Of a stretch of DNA of 9,664 nt, positions 6,925 to 9,664 are shown piece by piece (position 1 is the first letter of the stretch; each line of letters starts with the position of its first letter). The notes under the pieces were generated by a model, which saw only the letters and a program-made list of their open reading frames with translations, searched no databases and was not told the origin of the DNA. The stretch is taken from contig DATCDN010000121.1 of assembly GCA_036510675.1 (NCBI GenBank), positions 1 to 9,664 on the forward strand. The letters run 5' to 3'. The DNA is from JAATGI01 sp036510675. Its GTDB lineage: Bacteria > Pseudomonadota > Alphaproteobacteria > ATCC43930 > CGMCC-115725. A program made the translations under genes and the position numbers.

Positions 6925-8151
6925 TTAGTGCGTCCGCGCATCCGTAACGCGGATCACCACAGCCATGCCGAAATCGCCGGCGGCGCAGCCCTGGAACAGG
7001 CCATAGCCGCCGCCGCGCTCCGCCAGCTCCTCGATCAGCTCGATGATCCCGCGCGTCGCCGTCGGCGCGTGGGGATGACCCCACACCAGCGAGCTTCCGT
7101 AATTGTTCATGCGCGCGGCATCGACGCCGGTCTCCTTGGCGAAGACGATGTCGTTCACGATGAAGGGATTGTGCGATTTGATCGCGTCGATCTGACCGAT
7201 CGACACATCCGCATCCTTCAGCGCCGCCTTGGTCGCCGGCACCGGCGCCAGCGGCATCATCTTTTCGGCGGCGCGCGCCGCGCCAACGCCTAGCACCTCA
7301 ATGCGGATATTGGGGTTGCGCGACAGCTCGGCGGCGCGGCCGCGCGTTGCCAGCACGATGCCGGCATTGCCATCGGCGGGATGGGTCTGGCCGGCATAGG
7401 TGACAGTGCCGCCGGGCGATGTCGGCTTGAGCCTTGCCAGTTTTTCCCGGCTGGTGTCGTGGATGCCTTCATCGCTCTCGATGGTCTTGACGGTCTTGGC
7501 GAACTTCTTGTCCGGCACGGCGAAGGGCAGCGTCATGAAGCGCTTGTGGAAGGCGTGGTCGTTCGCCGCCGCCGCCGCATATTGCTCATACCGCCGCAGT
7601 ACCAGCTCGTGCTGGGTCGCGGTGTCGATCTGAAATTGGCGGGCGCAATTCTCCGCTGTGTTGACGATGGGTTCGTTGGCGAACGGCACCGGCGTCTTGC
7701 CGAAGAAACTGTCGAGAATCCAATGCTCGTCGTCGGGCCGGCCGCCGCCGGGCCCATTGCTGTCCAGATAGGTCAGCATCGGCCCGTTCGAGGTCCGGTC
7801 GCAGGTCACGATCAGCGACACGTCGGAACGGCCCAACTCGATCTCGTCCGCCGCGATATTGACACAGCGCGTGCCGGTCGCGCAGGCCTGCGCGATGGTC
7901 GGTCCGCCCAGCTCCGGCGCGCCCAACAGCGACAGCAGCCAGGGCAGACCGTGGAACGAATAGGCCTGGGGCGTGGTCATGCCGAGCACCGCATAATCGA
8001 ACACCGTCACCGGGATGTCGCGGCGCGCCAACTCGGCGCGCGCGACATGGGCCGCGAATTGCAGCGAATGAAGATGCGCGAGGCTGCCCTGCCAGCGCGC
8101 GAACGGCGTGCTCCAATAGCAGCCATAGGGAATCTCGACGTGCCGATACAT
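6925..8151 (-). CDS. Thiolase-superfamily protein (acetyl-CoA acyltransferase-like)
   Basis: The 408-residue length is right for a thiolase. The N-terminal half carries the nucleophile in AQACATGTRC (87-96; C90). The middle has VNTAENCARQFQIDTATQHE (163-182), equivalent to the thiolase TAEN..  segment, and TVTYAGQTHPADGNAGIVLA (249-268). The C-terminal half has SHNPFIVND (326-334) where degradative and biosynthetic thiolases usually show NEAF, then WGHPHAPTATRG (357-368) with the catalytic H359, and GCAAGDFGMA (388-397) with the second catalytic cysteine C389. All catalytic positions are kept, so it is probably active in acyl-CoA C-C bond making or breaking, but the HNPF variant places it in a less studied branch and its substrate is unknown. 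AGGGGG lies about six bases before the ATG at 8151. No partner dehydrogenase or CoA ligase gene is nearby. Confidence 0.92.
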   Translation of the reverse strand: MYRHVEIPYGCYWSTPFARWQGSLAHLHSLQFAAHVARAELARRDIPVTVFDYAVLGMTTPQAYSFHGLPWLLSLLGAPELGGPTIAQACATGTRCVNIAADEIELGRSDVSLIVTCDRTSNGPMLTYLDSNGPGGGRPDDEHWILDSFFGKTPVPFANEPIVNTAENCARQFQIDTATQHELVLRRYEQYAAAAANDHAFHKRFMTLPFAVPDKKFAKTVKTIESDEGIHDTSREKLARLKPTSPGGTVTYAGQTHPADGNAGIVLATRGRAAELSRNPNIRIEVLGVGAARAAEKMMPLAPVPATKAALKDADVSIGQIDAIKSHNPFIVNDIVFAKETGVDAARMNNYGSSLVWGHPHAPTATRGIIELIEELAERGGGYGLFQGCAAGDFGMAVVIRVTDARTH

Positions 8152-8348
8152 GGTCCGCCCCCTTCATCATCCATTAACGGGTGATCGTTCCACTAGAACA
8201 CAGGGAGCAGGCGACCCTATCCAGCGAAGCTGCTATGCGCTCCACGCCTTGCGTTCGGCACTCAGCGGATCGTTCTCCACCTAGCATTGCAGATTGAGGA
8301 TCATGGTCGGCCGCCGCGTTAAACGTGAGAATACGTTGGAGGCGATCT

Positions 8349-9542
8349 CTAATCTTTGACTAATCTGTTTGCAGTCACTTCCAAATATTTCCTTATGCCG
8401 TCATGCAGCGTTTGGGAAATTTTCGCAGCCACCTCGCTCGCGTCATCGCTCCAAGTAAATTTATACCACCGGCGTGTTAGCTCGATACCATCACTATCAA
8501 ATTGACCCCAGTCCTTTAAAGAATGCTGAGTTACCATTTCAAATATGTAACAATGCTCCAAGCTGGGAGCGCAGGTGACTACAAGAATTAACCGTTTCAA
8601 GCTCATATATTTTGGAGTTAGCATAATCTTTAGTTGTACTCTTTGCATCGAGCAATTTAGGCGTAGATCAAGGGTTTCCGAAATTTCACCGTATTCAGCA
8701 AACAACCCGGCGAGTCGTGCCAGATTAAAAGGATCGTGCTTTCGCGACCGAGTGATTGTTGCCGTAACAAAATTGTCGGGTCGTGTCTCGCCGGTTAGCA
8801 CACGGATAATGAATCCTTTGGTCGTCGGCTCGTTAAAGTTTGGGTGTTCGACTGTTTCCATATTATAGACATTCGCAAATTCACCTGTCGGAACCTGCTT
8901 CAATATCTGATCAAAGAGATTGGCGACGAATTTTTGTGCAACTTCCGACGTCGCTACTTTTCTCTCGGCCGCTTCGAGTAAGTGCGGCAGCGGAGGTTCA
9001 ACAGGTATGACTTGGACGGTGTGTGCGTCTTCAGGCGTTGTTTGCGACTTCAGCATGGCTCTCACCTGATCGAAACGCTTCGCGTCCTCGACAAACGCTT
9101 CTCTACCAGTCCCCTGAGATACAAAATACGGAGTCTGGGTGCTATTTTCGAGAAAATCATCCCTTAATGTATCTATTATGTCGGTATAATACACAATTCC
9201 GTCCGTTTTGCGGAGAACTGCGGTCCGAAATCTGTCCGTGAATAAACTTAGAGGGTTGCCCGTAAGAGAATTCTGAGAATCTAGGCAGGAGGATATTTGA
9301 ATTAAATTTCTAAAGCCGCCCTTGTCTGATGGCATAAATAAATTGTCGGCCTTTATTAGCGGTGCACCCGAACTGCAAGCATCTATCACTTTAACGACGA
9401 GTTCGGCATCTGCTGACTTCAAAAAGGTGTGAAGATCCGTTATCGATAGCCCACTCTCGTTTGGGCGTTTTGAATCAAAATTGGTGCTACAAAAAAAGAA
9501 TTCTGATTCACTTAGTGTCTGTACAATGAGTTGTTGAATCAT
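8349..9542 (-). pseudogene. Caspase-like (peptidase C14) gene, 5'-truncated at an insertion sequence
   Basis: The open frame continues to the right edge, but only the part below about 9518 looks caspase-like. It begins at LSESEFFFCSTNFDSKRPNE, runs through ITDLHTFLKSADAELVVKVI and the catalytic-cysteine motif IDACSSG (minus codons near 9383-9363), then YYTDIIDTLRDDFLEN and TPYFVSQGTGREAFVEDA. In C14 proteins a strand ending in SGHG, with the catalytic histidine, should lie just before EFFF; here it is absent and the upstream codons are antisense to a transposase gene. About 100 N-terminal residues are probably missing, so peptidase activity should be lost. The last roughly 230 residues are an uncharacterised C-terminal region. 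The coordinate 9542 is the first in-frame ATG upstream of the join; TTG at 9647 is also open but lies inside the transposase gene. Base composition is clearly AT-richer than the neighbours, suggesting horizontal acquisition. Confidence 0.75.
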
Positions 9543-9605
9543 ATGAATCGTTTGTGATTCAAGGATGGCGGCCTGATTCGAAGGAGCCGCCGATGTGGAC
9601 GATTC
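9472..9605. other. Cluster of seven GANTC sites at the insertion junction
   Basis: GAATC or GATTC occurs at 9472, 9505, 9536, 9545, 9556, 9575 and 9601. Within it, TTGAATCA (9534-9541) and TGATTCAA (9555-9562) form an 8-bp inverted repeat with a 13-bp spacer. GANTC is the target of CcrM methyltransferase in most alphaproteobacteria. Five of the sites lie just before or at the start of the transposase gene, the rest in caspase-derived sequence. Confidence 0.6.
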
Positions 9606-9664
9606 AAAATCGCGTGCGTTACGACCGCAGCCGTCTGCGCTATCCAAGCGACGTTTCCGATGAC
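9528..9664 (+). mobile_element. Left end of an IS5-type insertion sequence (runs off the window)
   Basis: The element is inferred from the transposase start at 9593 and from the abrupt loss of caspase homology upstream of about 9518. The true left tip must lie between roughly 9519 and 9560; 9528 is an estimate at a GAG that would suit an IS5-family terminus. The other end, its inverted repeat and the target duplication are outside the window, so the tip cannot be fixed. The transposase points away from the caspase remnant. Confidence 0.6.
9593..9664 (+). CDS. IS5-family transposase, first 24 residues
   Basis: The ATG at 9593 has AAGGAG six bases upstream (9581-9586). The 24 codons present read MWTIQNRVRYDRSRLRYPSD followed by VSDD and continue off the right edge. 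The MWT..NR.RYDR..LRYPSDL(T/S)D(E)EW opening is typical of a common alphaproteobacterial group of IS5-family DDE transposases. The catalytic residues are beyond the window, so intactness cannot be judged. It is the opposite strand of the upstream end of the caspase reading frame, which explains why that frame has no homologous sense there. Confidence 0.8.
   Translation, partial: MWTIQNRVRYDRSRLRYPSDVSDD

Noticed and set aside
7381..8184. 267-codon plus-strand open frame over the thiolase.
   Set aside because: Antisense shadow of the thiolase gene; arginine- and glycine-rich with no motifs.
8152..8348. Possible gene remnant: minus-strand VENDPLSAERKAWSA between stops, and a longer 48-codon frame beside it.
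   Set aside because: Too short, without a start or recognisable family. It may be debris of an older insertion, but nothing supports a call.
9542..9647. Starting the caspase protein at TTG 9647.
   Set aside because: That stretch is the reverse strand of the transposase start and IS end, has no ribosome binding site and no caspase resemblance.
1..9664. CRISPR arrays, tRNA or rRNA genes, toxin-antitoxin pair.
   Set aside because: No regularly spaced direct repeats, cloverleaf-like or rRNA-like sequence, or paired small genes were seen.

Overview
This is a GC-rich chromosomal window that most resembles an alphaproteobacterium. That placement is inferred from codon and GC style, the protein types and a cluster of GANTC (CcrM-type) sites; no taxonomic marker gene is present. 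Nearly everything is coded on the minus strand, so transcription runs from high to low coordinates.

Right edge (about 8349-9664): an AT-richer, accessory-looking island. A caspase-like (peptidase C14) gene keeps its catalytic-cysteine segment but has lost its 5' part. Immediately beyond the break, the first 24 codons of an IS5-type transposase start on the plus strand at 9593 and run off the window. The simplest reading is that an insertion sequence has beheaded the caspase gene. Five to seven GANTC sites crowd around the junction.

Middle (6058-8348): a thiolase-superfamily gene (6925-8151) and an NAD(P)H-dependent FMN reductase gene (6058-6621), probably separate transcription units. The 303 bp between them is mostly filled by two inverted 65-bp copies of a palindromic repeat, whose internal hairpins differ in sequence but keep their pairing.

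Left-centre (503-5767): a carbohydrate-type (RbsB/RbsC/RbsA-like) ABC importer operon, in the order periplasmic binding protein, a 28-bp perfect palindrome, stand-alone permease, then an 833-residue protein in which a double-ATPase subunit is fused to a second permease. A DUF488 gene follows 26 bp later. Together the genes would form a complete importer: the binding protein delivers ligand, the two different permease domains form the channel, and the tandem ATPase drives it. The ligand cannot be read from the sequence.

Left edge (1-506): a small hypothetical plus-strand ORF meets the DUF488 gene tail-to-tail, sharing a CTAG stop. Beyond it lies the N-terminus of a cyclase-family (PF04199-like) metal hydrolase that leaves the window, with an operator-like inverted repeat upstream. 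I see no tRNA, rRNA or CRISPR. No convincing new multigene system is present. The most unusual items are the IS/caspase junction, the fused transporter and the covarying repeat pair.
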